Shown here: positions 45,714-54,599 of the stretch, piece after piece
Layout: the number at the start of each line of letters is the position of its first letter
Position numbering within the stretch: the first letter of the stretch is position 1
DNA from: an uncultured Pseudanabaenaceae cyanobacterium
Lineage (GTDB): Bacteria; Cyanobacteriota; Cyanobacteriia; Pseudanabaenales; Pseudanabaenaceae
DNA length: 64,000 nucleotides
NCBI GenBank assembly: GCA_937927915.1
Contig: CALGKB010000002.1
Location: 124,001 to 188,000 of the forward strand
Direction of reading: 5' to 3'
Notes under the pieces: generated by a model
Databases searched by the model: none
The model's input: the letters and a program-made list of their open reading frames with translations, nothing else
What the model was told of the DNA's origin: nothing
Program-made: the position numbers and the translations under genes

Positions 45714-47006
45714 TCACACTTGGATAACTTCTTGTGCTTGAGGGCGCTGGACAGCAGGACGAGATAAGGATAGCCCAAACAACACCTGCAAACCTAGCTT
45801 CTCAAACCAGGGTAATCCCAAGCCTAGACGCATTTTGAGTAAAAAATAACGTTCAAAGGCGGCTTTTACCCAATTTACCCACACTCCCTGCCAGGCAAAG
45901 GAGTAACGGCGTTTTCCTGTAACGGGGTCAGGCATGACAGGGGCGGCAACGTAGGCAATGCCTGTCTCACCATACTCGGCAAAGCAGAGGGCTTCTAGGG
46001 TCGGTTCCATGAAGGGCGGGGGCAATGTCCCTACCTGCACGGCAATGTTGTGGGCAGCGGCTAATGCCATCTCCTCCGTCATCTGCCCACTCTTGGGCAT
46101 CCCAATGGGGACAGGGGTTTTATCGGGCTGGTCTAGTTGCACTGCTACACCCACACCGTAGATATTGCTATAGTCCTGATGTTGCATCGTCGGTAGTACG
46201 GGTAAAAAGCCCTTGGCATTCCCTAGACCGGACACCCTTACAAATTCTGCCCCCCGAAATGCCGGTAAAAACATACTGTAACCAAACTTAAAGGTGCGAC
46301 CGTCGGCAAGTACTACCCGATCGGGCTGAATTTCCACCACCTCGGCATTGGTGACTGTATAGATACCCCGTCTTGCCAACAAACTTGCTGTCAGTTCATA
46401 GGCGTTTTGCAGACCCATAATGCCCAAGTGCCCGATGTAAGGTTCGGGAGTGACAAAGGTGATTCTGACCTTATCCCGGATGCCACGGCGGCGCAGCTCA
46501 GCTTCTGCCATAAGGACAAATTCGTAGGCTGGACCAAAACACCCCGCCCCCGGCAATGCCCCCACCACCAAATCCCCTTGCTGTTCTAGAAATTCTGCCC
46601 AAGCTGTGCGGGCAGCTAGCGCATGACTGGGGGTACAAATGGAATGACTGTATACCCCTGCCCCCGGCACCACGTCCGTCGCTAACTCGGAACCACTGGC
46701 AATTACCAAATAGTCGTAGTCCAACACCCGATCGGCGGTGTACACCCGTTGCAGCTTGGGGTCAATGCGTTCCACCTTCCCCTGCACCCACTCCAAGCCA
46801 TGGCGCTTTGCCAAGGTTGCCACCTCCAATTGCACCCGCTCTAGGGGGATATGCCCCAATGCTACCAACACCAAGCCCGGAATAAAGGTAAACTTGGGGG
46901 ACTGCGACACCAAGGTCACCTGATGCCCCCGCCCCAAATAATGCCGTAACTCGTAGGCGGCGGGTAACCCCCCCAAGCCTGCCCCCACTACTATTACTCT
47001 TGCCAT
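45714..47006 (-). CDS. sqr: Sulfide:quinone oxidoreductase
   Basis: A membrane-bound flavoprotein, 430 residues, that oxidises sulfide and reduces quinone. The N-terminal FAD motif is VVGAGLGGLPAAYEL. Three cysteines fall at the SQR catalytic positions: Cys124 (SHSICTPSH), Cys156 (GAGCFGPAYEF) and Cys341 (EALCFAEYGETG). The C-terminal amphipathic helices (LLKMRLGLGLPWFEKLGL) should anchor it to the membrane. All three cysteines together argue against a type II NADH dehydrogenase. It is the first gene of the minus arm of the divergent cluster. Confidence 0.9.
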   Translation of the reverse strand: MARVIVVGAGLGGLPAAYELRHYLGRGHQVTLVSQSPKFTFIPGLVLVALGHIPLERVQLEVATLAKRHGLEWVQGKVERIDPKLQRVYTADRVLDYDYLVIASGSELATDVVPGAGVYSHSICTPSHALAARTAWAEFLEQQGDLVVGALPGAGCFGPAYEFVLMAEAELRRRGIRDKVRITFVTPEPYIGHLGIMGLQNAYELTASLLARRGIYTVTNAEVVEIQPDRVVLADGRTFKFGYSMFLPAFRGAEFVRVSGLGNAKGFLPVLPTMQHQDYSNIYGVGVAVQLDQPDKTPVPIGMPKSGQMTEEMALAAAHNIAVQVGTLPPPFMEPTLEALCFAEYGETGIAYVAAPVMPDPVTGKRRYSFAWQGVWVNWVKAAFERYFLLKMRLGLGLPWFEKLGLQVLFGLSLSRPAVQRPQAQEVIQV

Positions 47007-47035
47007 AACCCCTCCAAAATTTCCTTATTAAGTTA

Positions 47036-47068
47036 TTGACTATTTAACCATATAGGAATATAGTTACA
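47036..47068. promoter_or_regulatory. Promoter with ArsR-type operator between sqr and the ChrA arm
   Basis: On the plus strand TTGACT (47036-47041), 17 bases, then TATAGT (47059-47064) is a strong sigma-70 promoter for the 4Fe-4S gene. Across its spacer and -10 lies an imperfect inverted repeat: TTTAACCATATA, GG, AATATAGTTACA, with nine of 12 arm pairs complementary. The 12-2-12 geometry is classical for ArsR/SmtB operators. Its position would block polymerase, and its location 38 bases from the sqr start could also affect the other arm. Confidence 0.6.
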
Positions 47069-47098
47069 TTATACATGGGTTAGTTGGGAAGTCAAGCT

Positions 47099-47608
47099 AT
47101 GGCGATCCAGTTAAGAGGCAAACCTAGTCAGTGGGTGACGATTTGGTTATTTTTTCTGATTGCGGTGGGGGGGTTATGGTATCCCTTGCTGGGGTACTTG
47201 ATGTTGGGGATGATGTTGGGGATTCCCCTGCTGGCATATTTCCGCAGTCGTTACTGGTGTGGCAATTTGTGTCCTAGGGGGGCATTCCTGGACATTGTGC
47301 TGTACCAGTTTAGTCCCCGTCGTCCCTATCCCCGTCTGTTTAAGAAGCAGAGTTTCCGCTGGGGAGTTTTTTCCTTCATTATGACGGTGTTTGCTATCCG
47401 CATGACCCTGGCGTGGGGGAACTGGCTGGCAGTGGGGGGCTTGTTTGTGAATATGTGCGTGGTCACCTCCATTGTGGCGATCCTGTTGGGTGTTCTGTTC
47501 AATCAGCGCGCCTGGTGTGCCATTTGCCCAATGGGTACGTTGCAGGAGTCCTTGGGGAAGTTGGGCAGCAAAGTCCACAAGAAGACGGTGGCAAAGTTAG
47601 ATGAATGA
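47099..47608 (+). CDS. NapH-like membrane 4Fe-4S protein
   Basis: 169 residues from the ATG at 47099 (GGAAG upstream; a TTG at 47084 is the alternative). Four hydrophobic segments alternate with cytoplasmic cysteine motifs of the NapH/RnfH polyferredoxin type: YWCGNLCPRGAFLD and AWCAICPMGTLQE. Two CxxxCP-like motifs (CGNLCP and CAICP) suggest Fe-S or quinone-linked electron transfer, but the usual C-terminal 2x4Fe-4S ferredoxin domain is missing. It is the first gene of the plus arm behind the ArsR operator. Confidence 0.78.
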   Translation: MAIQLRGKPSQWVTIWLFFLIAVGGLWYPLLGYLMLGMMLGIPLLAYFRSRYWCGNLCPRGAFLDIVLYQFSPRRPYPRLFKKQSFRWGVFSFIMTVFAIRMTLAWGNWLAVGGLFVNMCVVTSIVAILLGVLFNQRAWCAICPMGTLQESLGKLGSKVHKKTVAKLDE

Positions 47609-47925
47609 ACATAAGCCAGATCAGGGGTATGAGTTGTATTTCCATTTTGTTGTTGAGCAGGGAGTTGTCATGTACTTTTTTTGACCAAGGGGTGGCAATG
47701 GTGAAAGATGCCCTCCAACAGGAAGAAATGGGGGTGATGACAGCGCCGCTATCAGGTTCTGGGGGCATGATGTTTCCCTGTAATGTGGTCGTGCAGGAGC
47801 GGGAAGACAGCAAAGTGGAGGTAGCAGCGGTCGACCCTCTGGCTATGTTTGTGATGATTCCCAGGGCAAAGGAAATTGCTCTCTATGCCAGTGCCATGAT
47901 GCAACGATTAATCAATCATATTTAA
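47605..47925 (+). CDS. DUF302 protein with internal deletion
   Basis: 106 residues. FDQGVAMVKDALQQEEMGVMT matches the first helix and strand of DUF302, and MMFPCNVVVQEREDSKVEVAAVDPLAM matches its second half. The 35-40 residues that normally lie between them (the IDVxATLKxKLG and YxILGACNP region) are missing without a frameshift. The start overlaps the preceding gene by four bases; an ATG at 47629 is a possible alternative. DUF302 genes are often near sulfur-oxidation genes. It may be a real short form or a decaying copy. Confidence 0.68.
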   Translation: MNISQIRGMSCISILLLSRELSCTFFDQGVAMVKDALQQEEMGVMTAPLSGSGGMMFPCNVVVQEREDSKVEVAAVDPLAMFVMIPRAKEIALYASAMMQRLINHI

Positions 47926-47941
47926 CAGGAGTAGACGGCAG

Positions 47942-49186
47942 ATGAAGATAGAAGAAGCAGAGGTTTTAGAATTAGCGCCAGAAGCAAAGACTCCCAATTT
48001 GGCAGAGATGACTTGGTTATTTTTGAAGCTGGGTTCTATCGGGTTTGGCGGTGGGATTGCCATGATTGCCCTGATGGAACAGGAGTTTGTCAAACGGCGG
48101 CATTGTATAGACACAGAAGAGTTTTTACATGGGGTCGCCCTCAGTCAAATTTTGGGTTCTTTCCCCGTCAACACTGCTTTGTTTATTGGCTATCGTCTGC
48201 ACGGCTTTTTAGGGGGATTGTTTGGCAGTACGGTATTTCTCTTTCCCTCCTTTGCTGCCGTGATTATCTTGTCCTGGTTGTATTTTACCTACAGTAAAAT
48301 TCCTTCTCTGCAGAGCATTTTGGATGGCTTAGCCCCCGTCGTAATTGGCGTCATTTTAACGGCTGCCTGGTCGATGGGACAAAAAACGATCGGTTCCTAT
48401 GTCGCAGTGGGTATTGCCATTGGTGGTTGTATCGGTACGTTAACTAAAATCAATCCTGTGCTCATTTTAGGCGTAGGGGGAATTATTGGTTTGCTGTTAA
48501 AAATGACACCCCGTAAACCTCCCCTAAAAAAGCCTAGTGATCAACCCCAAGCCGCAATCGCTCTGCCTTTGGCAATGGAAGTTTTACCTCACAAAATTGC
48601 CCAGTTAACAGAACCTACCAGTCAACCTGCTACTATTAACTTAGTCACTTTGGGCTTGACATTTTTGAAAGTGGGTTTTGTCTTCTTTGGCGGTGGGTTT
48701 GTGTTAATTCCTGTGTTGAAACAACTGCTGATTGATAACTTACACTGGCTGACCCAAAAGGAATTTATTGATGGGGTGGCTATCAGTCAGTTAACCCCTG
48801 GTCCGATCGCTGTAATTTCTACCTTTGCTGGTTTTAGGGTTGCTGGATTAGCGGGGGCAATTGTGGCGACAGTGGGACTATTTTTACCCTCGATCGTGCT
48901 GATGTTTTTCCTGTCTATGTACTACCAAAAGGTGAAGCATTGGCAACCTGTAAAGCACTTTTTATCTGGGGTCAATCCGGCGGTAGTGGGGATGGTAGTT
49001 TCCGCTGCTATTAACTTAGCCCCTTCTGTGTTTCCCCTCGATCAACCGCTGAAAATTACCATCAATGCTATTTTGTTAGCCGTTTCTCTCTTAGTGATTG
49101 GCAAATTAAAGTGGCATCCCGCCATCGCCCTAGGGATGGGAGCAACTGTGGGTGTTATAATGAATTTTGTTCCAGGACTGGCATAG
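47942..49186 (+). CDS. chrA: Chromate transporter family protein (ChrA-like)
   Basis: A 414-residue two-domain CHR-family transporter. Each half has the signature pattern (FLKLGSIGFGGGIAMIALMEQE and FLKVGFVFFGGGFVLIPVLKQ) followed by GVALSQILGSFPVNTA and GVAISQLTPGPIAVIS. About ten to twelve membrane helices. ChrA exports chromate, a sulfate analogue. Next to sqr and under an ArsR operator, a sulfur oxyanion is a plausible natural substrate, but that is inference. The gap before it is 16 bases. Confidence 0.87.
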   Translation: MKIEEAEVLELAPEAKTPNLAEMTWLFLKLGSIGFGGGIAMIALMEQEFVKRRHCIDTEEFLHGVALSQILGSFPVNTALFIGYRLHGFLGGLFGSTVFLFPSFAAVIILSWLYFTYSKIPSLQSILDGLAPVVIGVILTAAWSMGQKTIGSYVAVGIAIGGCIGTLTKINPVLILGVGGIIGLLLKMTPRKPPLKKPSDQPQAAIALPLAMEVLPHKIAQLTEPTSQPATINLVTLGLTFLKVGFVFFGGGFVLIPVLKQLLIDNLHWLTQKEFIDGVAISQLTPGPIAVISTFAGFRVAGLAGAIVATVGLFLPSIVLMFFLSMYYQKVKHWQPVKHFLSGVNPAVVGMVVSAAINLAPSVFPLDQPLKITINAILLAVSLLVIGKLKWHPAIALGMGATVGVIMNFVPGLA

Positions 49187-49687
49187 GTGGCAATGCACAA
49201 ACTACAGGAGTGGGGTTTGACAAAGGACTGGTGGCGCAATCAACGGGGAGAGTATTGGGTGATTGGGCAGACAATTCTCAGTGTTGCCTATGTCCTTTTA
49301 CCTAGTGTGTCTGTCTTTTCTCTACCTTTTGCAGTGCGTATTAGTGCCACAGTTGTTTTGGGGGGGGTGGCTTTTCTCCTTGGTTTTACTGGTCTTTTTG
49401 CCTTAGGAGATAACCTCACTCCTCTACCTCACCCCAAAGAGGAAGGCACGTTGATCACCACAGGTGCTTATCGGTTTGTGCGCCATCCCCTGTATAGCAG
49501 TGTCATCTTTCTTGCCCTTGCCTACGCCGTTTGGTTAATGAGTATTACCCACCTAGTCGGTGTATTATTTTTGGTGGTCTTTTTCGATCGTAAAGCTGCC
49601 CAGGAAGAAAAATGGTTAACTGCTAAATTCCCAGAGTATGAGGAATACAGACGATCGGTGCAGAAGTTACTGCCAGGCATATATTGA
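49187..49687 (+). CDS. Isoprenylcysteine carboxylmethyltransferase-family membrane protein
   Basis: 166 residues with four hydrophobic segments and the ICMT/PEMT core TTGAYRFVRHPLYSSVIFLALAYAVW, then EEKWLTAKFPEYEEYRR. In prokaryotes such proteins methylate unknown thiols or lipids, or act in mercury/selenium methylation in some. The start is GTG at 49187, or ATG at 49193. It follows chrA with no gap and is the last gene of the plus arm. A thiol- or sulfide-methylating function would fit the locus but is not shown. Confidence 0.8.
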   Translation: MAMHKLQEWGLTKDWWRNQRGEYWVIGQTILSVAYVLLPSVSVFSLPFAVRISATVVLGGVAFLLGFTGLFALGDNLTPLPHPKEEGTLITTGAYRFVRHPLYSSVIFLALAYAVWLMSITHLVGVLFLVVFFDRKAAQEEKWLTAKFPEYEEYRRSVQKLLPGIY

Positions 49688-50194
49688 ATGCACTCTTGTC
49701 ATAGAGGTCTGCGAGGGGGAGCTGAACAGGCAGGGTACATCCTGTAATTCCTTATATTCTGTCAAAACCCCCTGGTAATGCATCACCCCTACTTCTTCCT
49801 GCGCCAGCAATAGATACTCTGCCAAGGTGGCAATGGTGCGGTAAGCAGCAAACTTGTCCCCACAATCATAACCCCTAGTGGTCTCTGAGAGCACCTCCGC
49901 AACACCGTATCTTTTCTGCCCTCCTGGAGTAGCAAGGGTTTTCCTGGCACCAGGACATCGGGATAGGTGTACATTTGCCGATCGGGAATCCACAGGCGCT
50001 GGTTGCTGACAAAGACATAGTAAGGTTGCCCCCCCAGTGTCAAGTTGAGGCTAGAGGACAATTAAGTTGTGATTGGGCTTACCGCCGGTCATCTCTCTGA
50101 TTGCCCCGTTGATGTATTCATGGCGCAATTCCGACTGCACTGCCAGCTCTAAATATTCCTGGGGAGAAACTTTTGGGGTTGCTAACTCCCCCAT
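49667..50194 (-). pseudogene. Frameshifted Uma2-family (DUF820) gene
   Basis: The 580 bases between the ICMT-like gene and livF hold the remains of a Uma2 endonuclease-like gene. The ATG at 50194 gives MGELATPKVSPQEYLEL, then LRHEYINGAIREMTGGKPNH and a stop. One frame over come GGQPYYVFVSNQRLWIPDRQ and YTYPDVLV. Back in the first frame come VAEVLSETTRGYDCGDKFAAYRTIATL and LLTEYKEL-like sequence (VLTEYKELQD). Two opposite frameshifts and a small deletion after KDTV break it. The 3' end overlaps the ICMT-like gene by 21 bases. Confidence 0.82.
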
Positions 50195-50267
50195 TTGCTT
50201 TGGTATGAGTAATTTACATTATGCAACGGTAAGATAAAGACATTGCTGCTGTGGCAAGGGAAGAGGG

Positions 50268-50963
50268 ATGTTGGTCATTACTGATCTCTGTGTTGATTAC
50301 GATGGCGTACAGGCGCTGGCGGGCATTAATTTAGAAGTAAAACAGGGAGAAATTGTCACTCTCATTGGCGCTAACGGGGCGGGTAAAACTACTACCCTCA
50401 AAGCAATCTCGGGATTGGTGAAAGTCCGATCGGGGTCAATCTATTACCAAGGTCAACTCCTCAATACTGTTGCCCCCCACCAACGGCTGTCTTTGGGAAT
50501 TGCCCATTGTCCTGAAGGTCGCCATATTTTGCAAAAACAAACTGTAAAAGAGAATTTAGAGTTAGGGGCATTTATCCGATCGGACCGCGCAGCTATTGCG
50601 GCAGATATGGAGAAGATGTTCAGTCTCTTTCCCCGTCTGCAAGAACGCCAAAATCAACTGGCGGGTACCATGAGCGGCGGTGAACAACAGATGTTAGCGA
50701 TCGCGAGGGCGTTGATGTCCCGTCCCCAGCTGCTGTTGCTAGATGAACCAAGTTTGGGTTTAGCACCCCAAATTGTGCAGGACATTTTCCGCGTCATTCA
50801 AACTCTCAAACAGGAAGGCGTGACTATTCTCTTGGTGGAACAAAATGCCAAACTCGCCCTGGAAATTGCCGATCGGGGTTACGTTTTAGAAGCAGGGGAA
50901 ATTAAATGCAGCGGCTCTGACCTTCTCCATGACCCCAGAGTGCAACTTGCCTATTTGGGATAA
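50268..50963 (+). CDS. livF: Branched-chain amino acid ABC transporter ATP-binding protein (LivF type)
   Basis: 231 residues. Walker A is GANGAGKTT, the signature is MSGGEQQML and Walker B LLLLDEPSLGLAP. The LivF hallmark CPEGRHIL follows the Q-loop region. It is alone, without livG, livK or permease genes; the livH gene at 25.2 kb may encode its partner, as in the dispersed cyanobacterial Nat system. Confidence 0.9.
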   Translation: MLVITDLCVDYDGVQALAGINLEVKQGEIVTLIGANGAGKTTTLKAISGLVKVRSGSIYYQGQLLNTVAPHQRLSLGIAHCPEGRHILQKQTVKENLELGAFIRSDRAAIAADMEKMFSLFPRLQERQNQLAGTMSGGEQQMLAIARALMSRPQLLLLDEPSLGLAPQIVQDIFRVIQTLKQEGVTILLVEQNAKLALEIADRGYVLEAGEIKCSGSDLLHDPRVQLAYLG

Positions 50964-51012
50964 AACAGGATTTTGCCCTAAGATGGACTCTAAGGCATAG
51001 CAGTAGGGGAAA

Positions 51013-53223
51013 ATGACCAAAACAACAGTGGTGACCCTGACGATCGGGGGCATGAAATGCGCTGGCTGTGTGGCTACAGTGGAGAGACTACTCAAGCAGT
51101 GTGAAGGGGTAGAGGGAGTAACGGTCAATTTTCTACTGGAGCGGGCAACGGTATTTACTAACCTCGATCGGCAACAGGTCATTCCCTTGCTGGTGGAGCG
51201 GATCCAAAAAGCGGGATACACCGTGCAGGTGCAGGAGGAGCTAGCTATTCCCCAGGTAGGACAAACTCCTGTAGATTCCCCCTCTAACCGCGACATCTGG
51301 CTGTCCTTAGTGCTGATTACAGTGGCTTTGGTGGGGCATTTGGGTCATCATCACCCCCTGCTCAGCAATGACTATTTACATGGACTGCTGGCGACCCTAG
51401 CCCTGGCTCTACCAGGCAGACCCCTGTTAGTGGATGGGGCAAAGATGTTGGGGCGAGGCACTCCCAATATGAATTCCCTGGTGGGGATGGGGATTGTGGC
51501 GGCTTACTTGTGCAGTGTGGCAGCATTGTTTTTCCCTGGGACGGGGTGGCATTGCTTCTTTGAAGAACCGGTGATGTTGTTGGGGTTTATTCTCCTGGGC
51601 AAAGCCTTAGAGGCAAAGGCAAAGAGAAGAACCACTGACTCCCTGCGCGCTCTGCTGGCTCTGCAACCCCCCACTGCCAGGGTAATTGTCGGTGAGCAGT
51701 CCTTTGTTATCCCCTTAGCACAGGTGAATGTAGGGGACCGGGTGCGGGTGCTGCCGGGGGAAAAAATTCCCGTAGATGGGCTGATTGTCCAAGGGGCAAC
51801 CACAGTCGATCGCTCTTTGGTAACAGGGGAATCTCTGCCAGTGGCACAGACCGTAGGCGATGAGGTGACAGGGGGCACAGTCAACCTCACAGGCTCCATC
51901 GAGGTAGAAGTGACCAGGGTGGGAGCAGATACTACCCTTGCCCAAATTATCCGCCTGGTGGAGACTGCCCAAACCAACAAAGCCCCCATCCAAAAACTAG
52001 CCGATCGGGTGTCCGGTGTCTTTACCTACGGGGTGATGGTCTTAGCCTTGCTCACCTTTGGGGTGTGGTTAGGAATGGGACAGGACATCTTTTTTGCTCT
52101 CAAGTTAGCGATCGCTGTTTTGGTAATTGCTTGTCCCTGTGCCTTGGGTTTGGCAACTCCTACCGCCCTTATGGTGGGAACAGGTATGGGGGCAGAGCGG
52201 GGTATTTTGATCAAGGGGGGGGAAAGTCTGGAGGCAATACAAAACTTAAACGCTATTGTCTTTGATAAGACGGGCACTTTAACGATCGGGAAGCCCCAAG
52301 TAGCCGCCATTATACCTAAAGACAGCCATTTCCCCCTGTTGCAGTGGGCAGCCAGCGCGGAAGTGGGAGCAAATCACCCCATTGGTCATGCCCTCCTGGA
52401 GCAGGCTAGAGCCTGTGGTATTGACCTGATTCCTATCACCACCTGTGAAACGGTACCGGGCATGGGCATCCAAGCGGAGACAAGGGACGGGCATAGAATT
52501 TATCTGGGTAATCAGGCATGGCTAGAACAGCAGGGAATAGAAATTACTGCCCTGTGGCGGAAACAAGCCCTCAAGCTGGCAGAGGAAGGGAAAACAATAA
52601 TTTTTGCTGCCCTAGACCAGGAATTCGTGGGCTTAATTGCCATCTCTGATCCCCTCAAACCGGAAGCCCCCCGCGTCATAGAAGCATTACAAAACCTTGG
52701 TCTACAGGTGTGGGTAATCAGCGGCGATCGGCAGGAGACAGCCCAAGCGATCGGGAGGGAGCTGGGTATTCCCCGCCAGCAGGTGATGGGGGATGTCAAA
52801 CCCGCTGCCAAGGCAGAAGCAATTAAAACCCTCCAGAAACGGGGCTACAAGGTAGCGATGGTGGGGGATGGGATCAACGATGCCCCTGCCCTAGCCACAG
52901 CTGACGTAGGTATTGCCATTGGCTCCGGCACAGATGTAGCGATGGAAACCGCTGATATTGTCCTTCTTCCTGACAACCTCAACGTGCTCACCACAGCGAT
53001 CGAGTTAAGTCGCGCCACCTTTGCCAAGATTCGCCAGAACCTGTTTTGGGCATTTTTCTACAACTGCTTGGGCATTCCCGTTGCCGCCGGTGTCCTCTAT
53101 CCCTCAACTGGCATTCTGCTGACCCCCACTATAGCAGGGATGGCAATGGCCTGCAGTTCCGTCAGTGTCGTGCTTAACTCCCTGTCCTTGCGCTGGTGGG
53201 GAAAAACAAAGTCTACTCCCTAA
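51013..53223 (+). CDS. ctaA: Copper-transporting P1B-type ATPase (CtaA-like)
   Basis: 736 residues. A single N-terminal heavy-metal domain has GGMKCAGC. The transmembrane CPC site is in [11 protein letters not shown] (near residue 372), the phosphorylation motif is DKTGTLTIG, the nucleotide domain has [12 protein letters not shown] and the hinge is [25 protein letters not shown] plus these motifs indicates Cu(I). In cyanobacteria CtaA imports copper to the cytosol and PacS moves it into thylakoids; the MKCAGC motif favours CtaA, an inference that phylogeny would settle. Confidence 0.9.
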   Translation: MTKTTVVTLTIGGMKCAGCVATVERLLKQCEGVEGVTVNFLLERATVFTNLDRQQVIPLLVERIQKAGYTVQVQEELAIPQVGQTPVDSPSNRDIWLSLVLITVALVGHLGHHHPLLSNDYLHGLLATLALALPGRPLLVDGAKMLGRGTPNMNSLVGMGIVAAYLCSVAALFFPGTGWHCFFEEPVMLLGFILLGKALEAKAKRRTTDSLRALLALQPPTARVIVGEQSFVIPLAQVNVGDRVRVLPGEKIPVDGLIVQGATTVDRSLVTGESLPVAQTVGDEVTGGTVNLTGSIEVEVTRVGADTTLAQIIRLVETAQTNKAPIQKLADRVSGVFTYGVMVLALLTFGVWLGMGQDIFFALKLAIAVLVIACPCALGLATPTALMVGTGMGAERGILIKGGESLEAIQNLNAIVFDKTGTLTIGKPQVAAIIPKDSHFPLLQWAASAEVGANHPIGHALLEQARACGIDLIPITTCETVPGMGIQAETRDGHRIYLGNQAWLEQQGIEITALWRKQALKLAEEGKTIIFAALDQEFVGLIAISDPLKPEAPRVIEALQNLGLQVWVISGDRQETAQAIGRELGIPRQQVMGDVKPAAKAEAIKTLQKRGYKVAMVGDGINDAPALATADVGIAIGSGTDVAMETADIVLLPDNLNVLTTAIELSRATFAKIRQNLFWAFFYNCLGIPVAAGVLYPSTGILLTPTIAGMAMACSSVSVVLNSLSLRWWGKTKSTP

Positions 53224-53254
53224 AAACTACCCAAAAATTAGCGATAATCTTTGT

Positions 53255-53282
53255 TTGAGAACGTTCACTTGTCTTCTATATA
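53255..53282 (+). promoter_or_regulatory. Candidate promoter of the HlyD-glycosyltransferase pair
   Basis: TTGAGA (53255-53260), 16 bases, then TATATA (53277-53282). A palindrome GAACGTTC lies at the start of the spacer. The predicted leader is about 35 bases. Confidence 0.4.
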
Positions 53283-53324
53283 GGGGTATAAATAGTATAG
53301 GAGCAAACTAAGAATTTCCATTGT

Positions 53325-54599
53325 ATGAAGACAATCATTCCCCCGCGTCCCGAAACAGCTACAGTACTAGAAGAAAAGGCGGTACGCAGGTCAGATATAT
53401 TTCGCTGGCTGCGGTTAATTTTAGGGATAGGGTTACTCGGTACAGGGATTTACCTGACATGGTATCGATTTGGGCGTGTTGTCAGTCGGGTGGGTTATGT
53501 CAATGCTCCTCTCATCCATATCTACGCCCCCATGACGGGGGTACTACACCTAGAGTCATTGCAACCCGGTCAGCAGTTGCCCCAGGGGACAGTAATTGGT
53601 AAGGTCAACAATGAAAAAAATCCCCAGCTGGAACTCGATCGGCAGAACTTGACTAGCCAGCTACAAATTGCCAAACAAAAGTTGCAGAACCTAGAGGGAC
53701 AACTAGCGCAACGGCAGGAGCTACAACAATACTTAGCAAAAAAGGCTGACCAACAGGCTAACTTAGACCTGGACTTTTTTCGGACTAATCTAGAACGCAG
53801 TGAGCGGGAATTGCGCGCCGCCCAGGCACAGCTGGCATTGGCAGAGAAGGAATTTAACCGTTTTAGCAGTTTAGCAGCGGAGGGGGTAGTGCCTCCCCAA
53901 AGGGCGGACCAGGCGTTGGCGGAATTGGAGGTGGCACGGGAAGCTGTAGCTACTCGCCAGGCAGAGGTGAAGAAGGCCCTGGTAAATTTGCAAGCGGCAA
54001 AAGCAGGTTTACAAATAGACAGTGCCCGCACCCTGAGTTTTCCTGCGCTGCGTTTACTGGAGTTGGAGCGGGAAATCACAGACCTGCAAAAGGAGAAGAA
54101 GGCTGTCAAAACTACCATTCAGCAACTGGAACAAGAAATCAAAACAGCCACCAGACAACTGCAAATTGCGCGGGCGGAGGAAATTAAAGCCCCTGTAGAC
54201 AGCGTAGTATGGTCTGTGAGTTTGAAAACGGGGGAGCTAGGTACCCATGTGGGAGCAGGCACGCCCCTAGTGGAGTTGGTTAATTGTCAAGAAGTATGGG
54301 TGTCAGCCCTGGTAGCAGAGAGGGCTAATCGTCAACTTGCGGTAGGTCAGTTAGCCCGCATTCGGTTTCTGGATGGGACAAAGCGGGTAGTCATGGGAAG
54401 AGTGCGTGCCATTCGCGGTGGACCAGGACGGGTGAGGGCAGGAATAGATGTGGCTGTACCGCCTCCAGAACTGGTGAGGAATGAAGTGGAAGTACAGTTG
54501 GAGCTGTTGGGGCAGGGTGTGGCAAACTCCCAATCCCAAAATTTTTGTGGTGTGGGGCAGAGCGTGGAGGTAGAGTTTCTGGCAGGAGAGAAGCAGTGA
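53325..54599 (+). CDS. HlyD-family membrane fusion protein
   Basis: 424 residues: a short cytoplasmic N-terminus, one membrane helix (about 26-46), a biotinyl-lipoyl-like half motif (PMTGVLHLESLQPGQQLPQG), a long coiled-coil hairpin (about 95-275), the second half motif (APVDSVVWSVSLKTGELGTHVG) and a beta-barrel domain. It is translationally coupled (GTGA) to the glycosyltransferase. The pair resembles the XcsB-XcsA set of Thermosynechococcus, where an HlyD-like protein works with a cellulose synthase in export. Confidence 0.88.
   Translation: MKTIIPPRPETATVLEEKAVRRSDIFRWLRLILGIGLLGTGIYLTWYRFGRVVSRVGYVNAPLIHIYAPMTGVLHLESLQPGQQLPQGTVIGKVNNEKNPQLELDRQNLTSQLQIAKQKLQNLEGQLAQRQELQQYLAKKADQQANLDLDFFRTNLERSERELRAAQAQLALAEKEFNRFSSLAAEGVVPPQRADQALAELEVAREAVATRQAEVKKALVNLQAAKAGLQIDSARTLSFPALRLLELEREITDLQKEKKAVKTTIQQLEQEIKTATRQLQIARAEEIKAPVDSVVWSVSLKTGELGTHVGAGTPLVELVNCQEVWVSALVAERANRQLAVGQLARIRFLDGTKRVVMGRVRAIRGGPGRVRAGIDVAVPPPELVRNEVEVQLELLGQGVANSQSQNFCGVGQSVEVEFLAGEKQ

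Noticed and set aside
50210-50235. HLR1 upstream of livF (TTTACATT)
   Set aside because: Only one half matches; the second half position reads GCAACGGT.
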